From contig CAVZNR010000036.1 of assembly GCA_963776675.1 (NCBI GenBank), positions 62,001-126,000 of the forward strand: a DNA stretch of 64,000 bases. The letters are read 5' to 3'. Position numbers and translations under genes: made by a program. Origin of the DNA: Hyphomicrobium_A sp963776675. GTDB taxonomy: Bacteria > Pseudomonadota > Alphaproteobacteria > Rhizobiales > Hyphomicrobiaceae. Under the pieces are notes generated by a model that had not been told where the DNA came from, made no database searches, and saw nothing but the letters and a program-made list of their open reading frames with translations. How positions within the stretch are numbered: position 1 is the stretch's first letter; each line of letters begins with the position of its first letter. Positions 18,412-27,669 of this stretch are shown here, one piece after another.

Positions 18412-18780
18412 ATGAGCCTTCCCCGTCTCGCCGCAGCAGGCCTCTTTGCCGCCGCCACGCTTTGCGCAGGCCTCGCCCCGGCCACAGCCGGCACGCGCTA
18501 CGGCCACGGTCCGATCCTGGGCAAGGTCACGGCCCACAGCCACTTCGGCAACGGCTCGGTGACGGCGCCGTATCGCAAAACGCCGGTGGGCTATCAGATA
18601 ATGCTGCCGCACGGCACTTGGGTCTACTGCCGTACCAGCTGCTCTGAGACCCTTCGCGTGCAGACCGTCGACATCTGGGACGCCGTCATCGACAATGGCT
18701 CGCTTATCGGCGCGGGCACCTTGGATGCAGAGTGCGGCGTGCTGGGCTGCCTCACCTGGTCGCGCGACCTGCCGTTTTAG
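18412..18780 (+). CDS. Small exported Cys-containing protein, unknown
   Basis: 122 residues. The signal peptide ends at PATAGT; the mature part has four Cys (YCRTSC, ECGVLGC) that could form two disulfides. Not recognised. The next gene is convergent, with a hairpin between them. Confidence 0.6.
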   Translation: MSLPRLAAAGLFAAATLCAGLAPATAGTRYGHGPILGKVTAHSHFGNGSVTAPYRKTPVGYQIMLPHGTWVYCRTSCSETLRVQTVDIWDAVIDNGSLIGAGTLDAECGVLGCLTWSRDLPF

Positions 18781-18838
18781 GCTGACGCGCAGTCGGCAAG
18801 TCTCTTTCGACAAGATCGCTTGTGAAAACTGCCGTGGG

Positions 18839-18856
18839 TCCCGCTCTTCAGCGGGA
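18839..18856. terminator. Hairpin between convergent genes
   Basis: TCCCGCT-CTTC-AGCGGGA is a perfect 7-bp stem. It sits between two convergent stops and may end transcription from both sides, although no T tract follows. Confidence 0.45.
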
Positions 18857-18886
18857 TGACGTTGAGCGCGTGCAGGCGCGACGCGG

Positions 18887-19582
18887 TCACGCGTAGCCGG
18901 CGTCGCCGACGAGGAACGGGTTGGTCTGGCGCTCGTGGCCGATGGTGCTCGTGGGACCGTGCCCGCAGATGAAGGCGAACTCGTCGCCCAGCGGCAGCAG
19001 CTTGGTGCGGATCGACGTGAGCAAAGCCTCATGATTGCCCATGGGCAAATCGGTGCGGCCGATCGAGCCCTGGAACAGCACGTCGCCGACCAGCGCAAAG
19101 CGCTGCTTGCGGTTGACGAGGACCACCGAGCCGGGCGAATGCCCCGGGCAATGCAGCACCTCGAACGTGTGGCCGGCCACCGTGACGGTGTCGCCTTCGG
19201 CGAGCCAGCGGTCGGGCGTCACCGGCCGCGCTGACAGCATGCCGTAGGCCTGGCCCTGCTCGGCGAGCCTATCGAGCAGCGGACGCTCGGCCTCGTGCGG
19301 ACCTTCGATGGGCACGCCGCCGAGCCGCTCCTTGAGCTCGGCCGCGCCGCCGGCATGGTCGATGTGTCCGTGCGTCAGGATGATCTTTTCCGGCTTCATG
19401 CCGGTCTCGGCGATGGCGCGCTCGATAGCTTCCAGATCGCCACCCGGGTCGACCACCGCGCCGGTGTTGGTGCCGGTGTCCCAGATCAGGGTGCAGTTCT
19501 GCTGAAACGGCGTAACGGGGACAATGGCGGCCTTCAGGCCCGGCTTCTGCTGCGCGTCTGCGGCTTTGGCGGTGTTTGACAT
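18887..19582 (-). CDS. MBL-fold metallo-hydrolase, glyoxalase II-like
   Basis: 231 residues. The zinc-binding THGHIDHAGG motif (HxHxDH) is present near residue 70, with HCPGHSPGS and further His/Asp ligands downstream. The length and GNHEALL/GHGP segments fit the GloB-like single-domain branch, which hydrolyses thioesters such as S-lactoylglutathione or handles persulfides; the substrate is not settled. It stands alone on its strand. Confidence 0.88.
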   Translation of the reverse strand: MSNTAKAADAQQKPGLKAAIVPVTPFQQNCTLIWDTGTNTGAVVDPGGDLEAIERAIAETGMKPEKIILTHGHIDHAGGAAELKERLGGVPIEGPHEAERPLLDRLAEQGQAYGMLSARPVTPDRWLAEGDTVTVAGHTFEVLHCPGHSPGSVVLVNRKQRFALVGDVLFQGSIGRTDLPMGNHEALLTSIRTKLLPLGDEFAFICGHGPTSTIGHERQTNPFLVGDAGYA

Positions 19583-19713
19583 CAGTTTGGATGCGCTCCT
19601 GGCTTGTCCCCTCGCCTATCCCTCCTTAGCGGAGTTGGCGCAGATCGGCCAGACCGGCATAGTCGCCTTTCAAGCGAATCTTCCGTCAAGTCGCAGGTAA
19701 AATCGGGGGCCCC

Positions 19714-20208
19714 ATGATCACGCGGACATCGAAGTCCCTACTTGTGCTGCTCGTGGGGCTGATCCTGCTCCTGGTCGGCATCGACAACGTCGTCGACTAC
19801 CAGACCAATTTCAAATCCGTGCAACACGTGATGGCGATGGACACGGTGTTCCCCGACTCAACCCTCACCTGGCGCGCCATCACGCAACCGGTGCTGCAGC
19901 ACGCAGCGTATGCGCTGATCATCGCCACGGAGCTTATCAGCGGCGCCGTGTGCAGCGTGGGTGCCTGGCACCTGTGGCTGGCACGCGCGCAGGGTGCCGC
20001 AACCTTCAATCGCGCCAAGGAACTGGCGGTCGCAGGCCTGGTCGGCGGTTTCTGCCTGTACTTTTTCGGCTTCCTCACGATCGGCGGGGAATGGTTCCAG
20101 ATGTGGCAGTCGCAGACCTGGAATGCGCAGGCCTCGGCATTCCGTTTCCTCGCCGCGATCGGTCTCGTGCTCATCTTTCTCAATCAGCGCGACGGGGAGC
20201 TGGCGTGA
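19714..20208 (+). CDS. DUF2165-type small integral membrane protein
   Basis: 164 residues with four predicted membrane helices. GIDNVVDYQTNFKSVQHVMAM near the N-terminus and FLTIGGEWFQMWQS near the C-terminus are typical of the DUF2165 family, whose role is unknown. It lies 90 bases before the reductase gene and may share its promoter. Confidence 0.82.
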   Translation: MITRTSKSLLVLLVGLILLLVGIDNVVDYQTNFKSVQHVMAMDTVFPDSTLTWRAITQPVLQHAAYALIIATELISGAVCSVGAWHLWLARAQGAATFNRAKELAVAGLVGGFCLYFFGFLTIGGEWFQMWQSQTWNAQASAFRFLAAIGLVLIFLNQRDGELA

Positions 20209-20297
20209 GGGCGTCAAAGCCGCACTTGTTAACCGATCCGGGGCGTCGGCGTGCGCCCAGCCATGTTTTCGCCGTGCCTTTGAAGGAGCGATAACGC

Positions 20298-21212
20298 ATG
20301 CGTCTTTTGATTGCCGGCTGGCAAGGACAGATCGCGCGCGGGCTCGTCGAGGCGGCGCCCGCCTGCGCCGACGTCAAGGCGTGCGCGGTGGGCCGTGCCG
20401 CGCTCGACATCTGCTCGGCGCGCTCGATCGAGCGGGCGCTGGCGCAGATCGAGCCGACGATCGTGATCAATTCGGCCGCCTATACCGCCGTCGACAAGGC
20501 GGAGACCGACGCCGAGCAGGCGTTTGCCATGAACCGCGACGGCGCGCGCATGCTGGCCGAGGCGGCGGCGCGGCGCGCCATTCCCATCCTTCATCTGTCG
20601 ACCGATTACGTCTACGACGGGCGCAAGGCCGGCGCTTACGTCGAGGACGACGCAACCGAGCCGCCGACCGTATTCGGCCGCTCCAAGCTCGAAGGCGAGC
20701 TCGCGATCAAAGAAGCCAACCCGCGCCACGTGATCTTGCGCACGTCGTGGATCTTCAGTCCGACGGGGCGCAACTTCGTCAAGACCATGCTGGCGCAGGC
20801 CGCCGAGCAGGAGCGCGTGCGCGTCGTCGACGATCAGCGCGGCAGCCCCACCTATGCGCCGCACCTCGTCGCGGCGATCCTGGAGCTGGCGCGGCAGCTG
20901 TCGGACCGCAAGGACGACAAGGGCTCGCAAGACGGCCCTGACAACGGACCGTGGGGCGTCTATCACGCGGCCGGTGCCGGCACGACGACGTGGCGGGAGA
21001 TGGCCGAGGAGGTATTCCGCTGCTCCGCGGCCCTTGGCGGGCCCACCGCGGAGGTGGAGCCGATCCGCAGCGCCGACTATCCCACGCCGGCTGCACGGCC
21101 GGCCAACTCGCAGCTCGACTGTGCCAAGCTCGAACGCACGTTCGGCGTGCGCCTGCCCGACTGGCGGCAGGGCGTGGCCGCGTGCGTGGAGCGGCTGTTG
21201 CAGGCCAGCTAG
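20298..21212 (+). CDS. rfbD: dTDP-4-dehydrorhamnose reductase
   Basis: 304 residues, normal RfbD length. It reduces dTDP-4-keto-L-rhamnose to dTDP-L-rhamnose with NAD(P)H. The Rossmann start is unusual (AGWQGQIARGLVE where GxxGQLG is typical); downstream NSAAYTAVDKAETD, LSTDYVYDG (catalytic Thr/Tyr) and SKLEGE are classical. GGAG lies eight bases upstream of the ATG. The rfbA, rfbB and rfbC genes of the pathway are not adjacent. Confidence 0.9.
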   Translation: MRLLIAGWQGQIARGLVEAAPACADVKACAVGRAALDICSARSIERALAQIEPTIVINSAAYTAVDKAETDAEQAFAMNRDGARMLAEAAARRAIPILHLSTDYVYDGRKAGAYVEDDATEPPTVFGRSKLEGELAIKEANPRHVILRTSWIFSPTGRNFVKTMLAQAAEQERVRVVDDQRGSPTYAPHLVAAILELARQLSDRKDDKGSQDGPDNGPWGVYHAAGAGTTTWREMAEEVFRCSAALGGPTAEVEPIRSADYPTPAARPANSQLDCAKLERTFGVRLPDWRQGVAACVERLLQAS

Positions 21213-21225
21213 CAAGCCGTCTGCC

Positions 21226-22110
21226 TCACGTCCGATCCCCGCCGGCATCCTTCTCGGCCAATGCCCCGATCGCCGACCAATCGAGCTTGTCGCCGCCCTG
21301 CGCCAGCAACGTCAGGAACCGGTCGCGCAACAGGCTGGCGAGCGGCAGTGGAACGCGCAGCTCCTCGGCGGCGGCGAGTGTGAGCCGCACGTCCTTCAGC
21401 CCCAGGGGCGCCTCGAACCCAGCCGGCTCGAACTTTCCCCCAGCAATGAGGGCGCCATAGGTCTTGTAGACGGGTGCGCCGAACAGGGTCGACGTGAGAA
21501 TGTCGACATACGCCTGCTTGTCGACACCGGCTTTGCTGACGAGCGCCATCGCCTCTCCTAGGGACTCGATCACGACCGCGATCAGGAAGTTGCCGCTGAG
21601 CTTGATCAGGTTGGCCGTCTCGGGAGCCTCCCCGACGACGAACGTCTTTTGGCCGAATGCCTCCAGAAGAGGCGTGACCATCTGCACGGCGTCCGGTGCC
21701 CCGGCCGCCACGACGAAGAGCTTGCCCGCCGCGGCTGCGTCCGGGCGGCCGAACACCGGCGCGGCCACGTAGCTCTGACCCGCGGCGCGATGCGCTTCGT
21801 TCAACCGCTTCGACAGGGCGACGCTGATGGTGCTCGAGGAAACGTGCGTCGACCCTTTTGGGAGGCTGGCGAGAACGCCGCCCTCGCCGAGGACCACGCG
21901 CTCGACGGCCTCGTCGTTGGCCAGCATCGTGACGACGGCGTCGCCCTTGCAGGCGCCCGCCACGCTGTCCGCGATCCTCGCGCCGCGTTGCGCGAGCGGT
22001 TCCGCCTTGGCACGGGTACGATTGTAGACGGTGACCTCGTGGGCCGCCTGCAAGAGGTTCGCCGCGATCCCGGACCCCATGCGCCCCAAACCGATAAATC
22101 CAACCTGCAT
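21226..22110 (-). CDS. Beta-hydroxyacid dehydrogenase family (NADP-dependent aldehyde reductase-like)
   Basis: 294 residues. It opens with the Rossmann motif FIGLGRMGSGIAANL and carries the substrate-binding VSSSTIS segment and the catalytic Lys region KLSGNFLI. NRTRAKAEPL after beta-2 suggests NADP preference. The closest families are 3-hydroxyisobutyrate dehydrogenase and the GLYR1/succinic-semialdehyde reductase group; the substrate cannot be chosen. GAGGA precedes the ATG. Convergent with rfbD. Confidence 0.85.
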   Translation of the reverse strand: MQVGFIGLGRMGSGIAANLLQAAHEVTVYNRTRAKAEPLAQRGARIADSVAGACKGDAVVTMLANDEAVERVVLGEGGVLASLPKGSTHVSSSTISVALSKRLNEAHRAAGQSYVAAPVFGRPDAAAAGKLFVVAAGAPDAVQMVTPLLEAFGQKTFVVGEAPETANLIKLSGNFLIAVVIESLGEAMALVSKAGVDKQAYVDILTSTLFGAPVYKTYGALIAGGKFEPAGFEAPLGLKDVRLTLAAAEELRVPLPLASLLRDRFLTLLAQGGDKLDWSAIGALAEKDAGGDRT

Positions 22111-22304
22111 TGATGGTCGTCCTCTGCTGCGCTTCGTCGCGGCAAATGCGTCTTGCCCTTACTACTTTCGTCCAACGGGCCGCCAATACGCGGCTCCGAC
22201 GACACCACGAGTCGAAGAATGCGGATAGGTCATGTTAACCGTGCGGCTCTCCGCCGCTCACGGTGGCCGTGTTTTCTTAAGGCTTGGCATCTCTGAATGG
22301 CGCA

Positions 22305-24344
22305 ATGCCCACTAACGCAATCATGAAGCACACGGCCAGAACGGCCCGCCGAACAGTCCAAATGGCGCTGATCGGCGGTGTGCTCATCGTCTCGGCTGTC
22401 ATTGTCGAGCGCATCTCCTTCGAGCAGACGGAGCGCGCCGCCATGCTGAAGCTCATGGCGGCCAATCAAACCGCCTCCGAGGTCCTGCTCGCCGACGAGC
22501 AACTCACGATGTCAGCCTACATGGCGGTAGCGACCGGAGAGCAGCGGTGGCTCGACCGCTACAAGGCCAACCTGCCGCTGATCGACGACGCCATCGACCG
22601 TGCGCAGCAGCTTGCCTCTCCCGGAGGCGGACGCCGCACCAGCAAGGCGAAATCCGCCAATGCGCGTCTGGTCGCGCTGGAAAATGCCGCGATCGATGCC
22701 CGCGCCAAGGGCGACGAGAAGCGGGCCCGCCAACTGCTCAACGGCGGGCTCTTTCGTCACAATAAGCGGATGCTGGAGGAGGGCACGGCAAGCCTGTTCT
22801 TCGACACGGTCGACGACGCCCGGCACCAACTCTTTAATCTGCAGAGGCGCACCGAGTATGCGCTGCCTTTCATTCTCGTTCTGTGCGGGCTCGGAGCCTA
22901 CGCGCTCTGGTACCGCCTCAACGTGAGCCTGGCGCGCTCGCAGTCCGCCTTCGTTCGCGCCGAACGGACCATCCGCAAGCTGGCGATGAACGACGCGCTG
23001 ACGGGACTTTCCAACCGGCGCGCATTGTTCAGCGAGCTCAAGGACGCGCTGACGCAAGCTAGCCGAGAGCACAGCAAGCTCGCCGTCCTCATGATCGACC
23101 TCGATCGCTTCAAGCCGATCAACGACCAGCACGGGCATCTCATCGGCGATCTTGTTTTGAAGCAGGTGGCCTCGCGGCTGAACGAGGCGCTGCCGAACGC
23201 GAGCATACAGGCGCGCTACGGCGGCGACGAGTTCATCGCCGTGCTCCCCTTCAGCGGCGACGACAAAAACGGGGGCGATTTCGGCCGTCAGGTCGTCGAC
23301 GCGCTGCTGCAGCCCATGTGCTTCGACGGGGTGCACTTGCAGATCGGCGCCAGCGTCGGCAGCGCCATCTATCCGCACGACGCGACGACCGACGCGGAGC
23401 TCATTCGCAAGGCGGATATCGCGCTGCGGCACGCCAAGGTGCATACGCGGGGCGCCCCCGTGGCCTACAACGCCGCACTCGACAGGGATACCGACGAGCA
23501 CGCCCTGCTCGAATCCGAGCTCAGGACCGCGATCGCGGATGGGGGGCTCGTTCCCTACTTCCAGCCCGTCGTCAATCTGCGCAGTGGCAAGACGCGCGCC
23601 TTCGAGATTCTGTGCCGATGGCCACATCCCACGCGCGGGATGCTGCCGCCCGACGCGTTCATACCGCTGGCGGAGTCGACCGGGCTCATACACAAGCTCA
23701 CCCTGTCGCTGTTGCGCAGCGCTTGTCTGCAGGCGCGCGAGCTGCCCGAGGAGATCAATCTGGCGGTCAACATTGCACCCCAGCAGATCCAGGACGCGTC
23801 GCTCGCCAAGAAACTCCTCGCGCTTCTGAGCGAGACGGGCTTTCCGCCCTACCGCCTGGAGGTGGAGCTCACCGAGACAGCGCTCGTCACCGACCTGCCG
23901 GCGGCCAAGCACGTCATCTCCTCATTGAAGTGCGTCGGGATCAGGGTGGCGCTCGACGACTTCGGCACCGGCTACTCGAGCCTGTGCTATCTGTCCGAGC
24001 TCCCCATCGACATGATCAAGATCGACCGCTCCTTCACACGCACCATGCGCGAGCGCAAAGAGAGCGGCAAGATCGTCACGGCGATCTTGGGGTTGGGCCG
24101 GAGCCTGAGCCTTACGACCGTGGCGGAAGGGGTGGAGAGCGAGGAAGACGCCAACTTCCTCAAGACCAAGGGGTGCACGCTGGCGCAGGGCAACTTCTTC
24201 GGCCGGCCGATGCCCATCGACGAGGCGGTCGCCTTTGCGCAGCGCCGCCTGCCGCCGCCAAGCGCTCCATGGTGGCCTAGCGCGCAGAGACGCGTTCGTA
24301 TCGCCGCAACCTTGCCGGCTGGCTGCGTTGTTTTTCCCCTGTAG
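22305..24344 (+). CDS. Membrane-bound GGDEF-EAL cyclic-di-GMP enzyme
   Basis: About 679 residues from the ATG at 22305 (22323 possible). Two membrane helices (about residues 20-40 and 190-210) flank a periplasmic sensor domain. The GGDEF domain has an intact GGDEF with no RxxD inhibitory site just before it. The EAL domain reads EIL in place of EAL but keeps the catalytic Glu, the NIAPQQI Asn, ELTE, DDFGTGYSSL, KIDRSF, EGVE and QGNFFGRP. Both activities look possible. It could tune the c-di-GMP read by the PilZ-type synthase at 38-40 kb (inference). Confidence 0.92.
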   Translation: MPTNAIMKHTARTARRTVQMALIGGVLIVSAVIVERISFEQTERAAMLKLMAANQTASEVLLADEQLTMSAYMAVATGEQRWLDRYKANLPLIDDAIDRAQQLASPGGGRRTSKAKSANARLVALENAAIDARAKGDEKRARQLLNGGLFRHNKRMLEEGTASLFFDTVDDARHQLFNLQRRTEYALPFILVLCGLGAYALWYRLNVSLARSQSAFVRAERTIRKLAMNDALTGLSNRRALFSELKDALTQASREHSKLAVLMIDLDRFKPINDQHGHLIGDLVLKQVASRLNEALPNASIQARYGGDEFIAVLPFSGDDKNGGDFGRQVVDALLQPMCFDGVHLQIGASVGSAIYPHDATTDAELIRKADIALRHAKVHTRGAPVAYNAALDRDTDEHALLESELRTAIADGGLVPYFQPVVNLRSGKTRAFEILCRWPHPTRGMLPPDAFIPLAESTGLIHKLTLSLLRSACLQARELPEEINLAVNIAPQQIQDASLAKKLLALLSETGFPPYRLEVELTETALVTDLPAAKHVISSLKCVGIRVALDDFGTGYSSLCYLSELPIDMIKIDRSFTRTMRERKESGKIVTAILGLGRSLSLTTVAEGVESEEDANFLKTKGCTLAQGNFFGRPMPIDEAVAFAQRRLPPPSAPWWPSAQRRVRIAATLPAGCVVFPL

Positions 24345-24441
24345 AGGCACGGCGGCAACTGGCTCCGCGCAAGCGCCTGGGCTAGGGATTCTACGTGTCA
24401 GCATGACCCGCCGATTTCGGCGGCAGCAGGAGGATCCTTCC

Positions 24442-24705
24442 ATGACGCGTATGAGCTACGTCGGACTGTCCCTCGCGGTTGCTCTGATGGGTGGGGCGGC
24501 GATGTCCCCTGTCGAGGCCGGCTGCCGCCGCGCCGGCGGCGAGGCGACGATGATCACCAAGGACCTCGCCGTGTTCATGGCCACGGCCGCGCTCAAGAAC
24601 TCGATTGTCGACCACGGCGAGCGGCCAAAGGGCGGCATCAAGATCGCCTGCAAGGACGACACCTTCACCACCACCTGCACGGCGCGCCGTCAGGCCTGCA
24701 GGTAG
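24442..24705 (+). CDS. Small exported protein, unknown
   Basis: 87 residues from the ATG at 24442, with AGGAGG eight bases upstream. A signal peptide ends near PVEAGC. The short mature part has four Cys (GCRR, IACKDD, TTCTARRQAC). Not recognised; probably a periplasmic disulfide-bonded protein. Confidence 0.6.
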   Translation: MTRMSYVGLSLAVALMGGAAMSPVEAGCRRAGGEATMITKDLAVFMATAALKNSIVDHGERPKGGIKIACKDDTFTTTCTARRQACR

Positions 24706-24744
24706 TCAACTTCCCTTATGAGCGCCGCGGCCCGGCCGCGGCGC

Positions 24745-27072
24745 CTAGTGCGCGATCAGGCTCGCCTGATAGATGTAGAGCGCCATCAGCACCCCCATCG
24801 CGGGGATCGCGAAAATGTGGATGACGCCGAGCGTGCCGCGCAGCCAGGCGCGGTGCGCGATGAGCGGATTCACGCGCATGATCGAGATGGCGATCATGAT
24901 GCTCACCGCCATGTAGATGAAAAGGAAGATGCGGTCCGACAGCGTCGCCGTCTCGGCATCGACCTGGGGCAGCGCCAGATAGAGCGCGACGGCAGAGAGC
25001 AGCGCCGTGATCTGCACGGTGACGATGGCCTCGAAGTGGGCCCGCGGAATGAAGATCGACAGGTACGCGACCAGCAGAATGAAGGCCAACGGCACCACCA
25101 CCCGCAGATAGTAGTCGGTCGTCTGGCGCGCCATCATCCACACGAAGGACGCCTTGTAGAACGGCACGATGCTCTGCTCGTGGCTCTTGGCGTCGGTGGT
25201 CGGGACGAAGTCCTCGTCGTAGCCGACGTATTGCTCCATCGGCTGCCAGTTGTCGGTCAGGACGGCGCGATCGCGCAACAGCGGCGGCGGCGGCTGCACG
25301 ATGAAAGGCGCCTCGTCACGCTTGGGACGGATGTCGATGGAGAAGCGCTGCACGTCGAAGGGATAGCTTTCGAAGTCTGGTTCGAACATGAAGCGGCCCG
25401 CCACGTGATAAATCTTCATGTGGTCGGGATAGGCGGCGCTCGTCCCGCCCTGGTTCAAAACGCGGATGTTGAGCTGGCGATCGTTGGTTCTGGGATCGAG
25501 AAAGGCGTTGGCGAAATCGATGTCCTCGATCGAGGTGCCTTTCCCGTCGTCGTGCATGGCGAGATAGAACTCCGCGAAGAACGACTTCTCGTTGTCATTG
25601 ACGCGGAAGGCGCGAACCATATCGACATCGAGATAGAGCGTGTTCACCGGGCGCAAGGATCCGTCGCGCAGGCGCACGAACTGGACGGGCGCGAGCTGGG
25701 TGGCGTTCTGGCCATGCACGAGCTGCAGGATGAACGGCGTGCGCGCGGCGGCCCGCGTGGCGGTCCGGAACGACCAGTTGTCGAAGCGGCCCTGGTAGGT
25801 GCCGCGGCCGGCCGCATAGGCGGACTTAATGCGATCGATGACGTGCGCGCGCAATTGGGCGACGTCGGCGGGGCGTTCGGCAGAGCGCGCCGCCTCGGCG
25901 ACGAGCCCGATCATGTCGGCGTACTGCCCGCCGATGCGGATGGCGCGCAGGTTCTCATCGGACAACACACGGGGTGCCTCCTCATCGGCGCGGGGCTTGC
26001 ACTCGCCCGAGGCCCAGCCGGGAGCGTCTGGCACCTTGGCCCCTTCGAAAATCCACTGCTCGGGCGCGTCGCGCGAGACGAGGCGGCGCAGCCGGTCGTT
26101 GTAGACGTCGGGAAGATCCTCCCAGGTGACCTGGTAGAGATCGCTGGGATACGCCGCGAGGACGGCGGACGGGATGCGCTCGATGCTGCCGGTGACGAAC
26201 AGGCGCGGGGTGACGCCGGCCTTGGTCAGCGCCGCGATGATTTCGGCGGAGCGGCGCGTGCCGACGGTGAGAAAGAGCAGGTCGGGGTCCTTCTGCCGCA
26301 GGTCCTCGACGGCGGCCGCGACCTCGACGGGGTCGGGGTTGCTGTCGGCGAGAGCGAGCCGGTGATCCGCCACCAGCGCCACCCCGCTCGCGGCACCCTT
26401 GAGGCCGTCGGCAAGCGTGTCGCTGAACAGGCTATTTTTGATGCCGACAAAGGCCGGACGCTGGGCGCCGATCTGTTTGACGAATTGCACCAGCACCGGA
26501 ATGCGCTCGTCGTCCTGCGAGGCGCGCGTGGTGAAAACGTTGGGGTAGTCGGCAAAGATGGAGGTGATGGAGATATTGGACAGGAAGGGGACGCCGCTCG
26601 CCTTGATCTCCGTGCCATCCGCATCGAACACCGCCTTGGCCCGCGACGAGTAGCCGAGCCCGATGAGGGCCAGCGTATTGGGGTCGGTGACGGCATCGTG
26701 CACGTGAGTGATGGCGCGCTGGTCGTCGCGCCCATCGTCGAGAAACTCCAGCTCGACCCGGCGCCCTGCGATGCCGCCCTGTGCGTTCAGTTTGTCGCGC
26801 TCCTGCGCCGCGAGCGTCTCGATCGCGGGAAGATCGCCGCGGTCGTAGCAACGGTCGGTGCGTGAGCTGACAAGGAGCTTGATCTTGAGCGGGGGCTGGG
26901 CGGCCTCGGCCTCGGCGGCCGCCGCAGGCGCGACCTGCGCGCCGAGGCCCAGGAAGCAGACCGCACAGACCGCCACGACCGCCAATCCAAGGGCCAGCAC
27001 CCCGTTACGGCAGAGGGCACCAGCCATGCGAGCCACAGCAATCAGGGGCGGGGCGTTGCTTCTCATCGGCAT
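24745..27072 (-). CDS. Periplasmic-binding-protein domain fused to a pentameric ligand-gated ion channel
   Basis: 775 residues. After a signal or anchor helix (about 20-50), residues 60-400 form a branched-chain amino-acid-receptor (Peripla_BP_6) domain with LNAQGGIAGRRVELEFLDDG and an LFVTGS segment. Residues 440-645 match the extracellular domain of bacterial pLGICs: VRAFRVNDNEKSFFAEFYLA and the Pro-loop SYPFDVQRFSIDIRPK. Four C-terminal helices follow: YYLRVVVPLAFILLVAY (M1), FEAIVTVQITALLSAVAL (M2, pore), DRIFLFIYMAVSIMIAI (M3) and GVIHIFAIPAMGVLMALYI (M4). It is probably an inner-membrane channel gated by a periplasmic solute. GAGG lies upstream of the ATG. Confidence 0.88.
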   Translation of the reverse strand: MPMRSNAPPLIAVARMAGALCRNGVLALGLAVVAVCAVCFLGLGAQVAPAAAAEAEAAQPPLKIKLLVSSRTDRCYDRGDLPAIETLAAQERDKLNAQGGIAGRRVELEFLDDGRDDQRAITHVHDAVTDPNTLALIGLGYSSRAKAVFDADGTEIKASGVPFLSNISITSIFADYPNVFTTRASQDDERIPVLVQFVKQIGAQRPAFVGIKNSLFSDTLADGLKGAASGVALVADHRLALADSNPDPVEVAAAVEDLRQKDPDLLFLTVGTRRSAEIIAALTKAGVTPRLFVTGSIERIPSAVLAAYPSDLYQVTWEDLPDVYNDRLRRLVSRDAPEQWIFEGAKVPDAPGWASGECKPRADEEAPRVLSDENLRAIRIGGQYADMIGLVAEAARSAERPADVAQLRAHVIDRIKSAYAAGRGTYQGRFDNWSFRTATRAAARTPFILQLVHGQNATQLAPVQFVRLRDGSLRPVNTLYLDVDMVRAFRVNDNEKSFFAEFYLAMHDDGKGTSIEDIDFANAFLDPRTNDRQLNIRVLNQGGTSAAYPDHMKIYHVAGRFMFEPDFESYPFDVQRFSIDIRPKRDEAPFIVQPPPPLLRDRAVLTDNWQPMEQYVGYDEDFVPTTDAKSHEQSIVPFYKASFVWMMARQTTDYYLRVVVPLAFILLVAYLSIFIPRAHFEAIVTVQITALLSAVALYLALPQVDAETATLSDRIFLFIYMAVSIMIAISIMRVNPLIAHRAWLRGTLGVIHIFAIPAMGVLMALYIYQASLIAH

Positions 27073-27286
27073 GATCTCGCCTCGGGCACGGACAGGTGGC
27101 GGTAGTTTTATCAGACGCCCGTGACCACCGGCGGCGGCGCGCGATCAGAAAGATTTCCTGTGGCCCTTTGGCCGCGTCGGCATTTCGATCCCGCCGATGC
27201 CCGACAAAGCGGGCCTGCGGCTGCCGCAAAGCCGGCGTCTCGTGTACTCTGCACGGCGTTTTCGGGGCCAACGGCCGGGGCGAGGC

Positions 27287-27667
27287 ATGCAACTGACACC
27301 GATGCGCTTCACGACGATCGAGGGGACCGAGGTGACGGTCAAGGTCAACTCGCCCAAGGAAGCCAAGAGCGCGATCAAGGAGCTGCGCCACCGCAAGAAG
27401 GAGGTGGGGCTGCACCGGCGCGCGCTGCTGAGGCTACAGCGGGCAGCGCTCAAGGAGCGGGCGCGGTTGGAGCGGGCAGCGGGACAGCGGTCGCGCCGGC
27501 GCGGGCTTTTCGGCTCGCTGGCGCGGGTTGCGAGCCTGTTTCGCTCCGACAAGCCGCTGCACGACCTCGAGTCCGTCGAGCACGAGCTGGGTCTCGTCGA
27601 CGAGACGCTGCACAACATCGATGTCTGCATCGTGCAGATCGAGGGCAAGTTGCTGACGCACGGATAG
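27287..27667 (+). CDS. Hypothetical basic coiled-coil protein
   Basis: 126 residues from the ATG at 27287. A short beta-like start (MRFTTIEGTEVTVKVNSP) leads into a long, strongly basic helix (about residues 25-85), a linker (LFGSLARVASLFRSDKPLH) and a second helix. The family is not recognised. It is convergent with the LysR gene, the stops being about three bases apart. Confidence 0.55.
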   Translation: MQLTPMRFTTIEGTEVTVKVNSPKEAKSAIKELRHRKKEVGLHRRALLRLQRAALKERARLERAAGQRSRRRGLFGSLARVASLFRSDKPLHDLESVEHELGLVDETLHNIDVCIVQIEGKLLTHG

Positions 27668-27669
27668 GC

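Noticed and set aside
24718..26865. Plus-strand open frame opposite the channel fusion gene
   Set aside because: Antisense shadow with Asp/Arg/Gly-rich composition; the minus strand encodes clear PBP and pLGIC domains.
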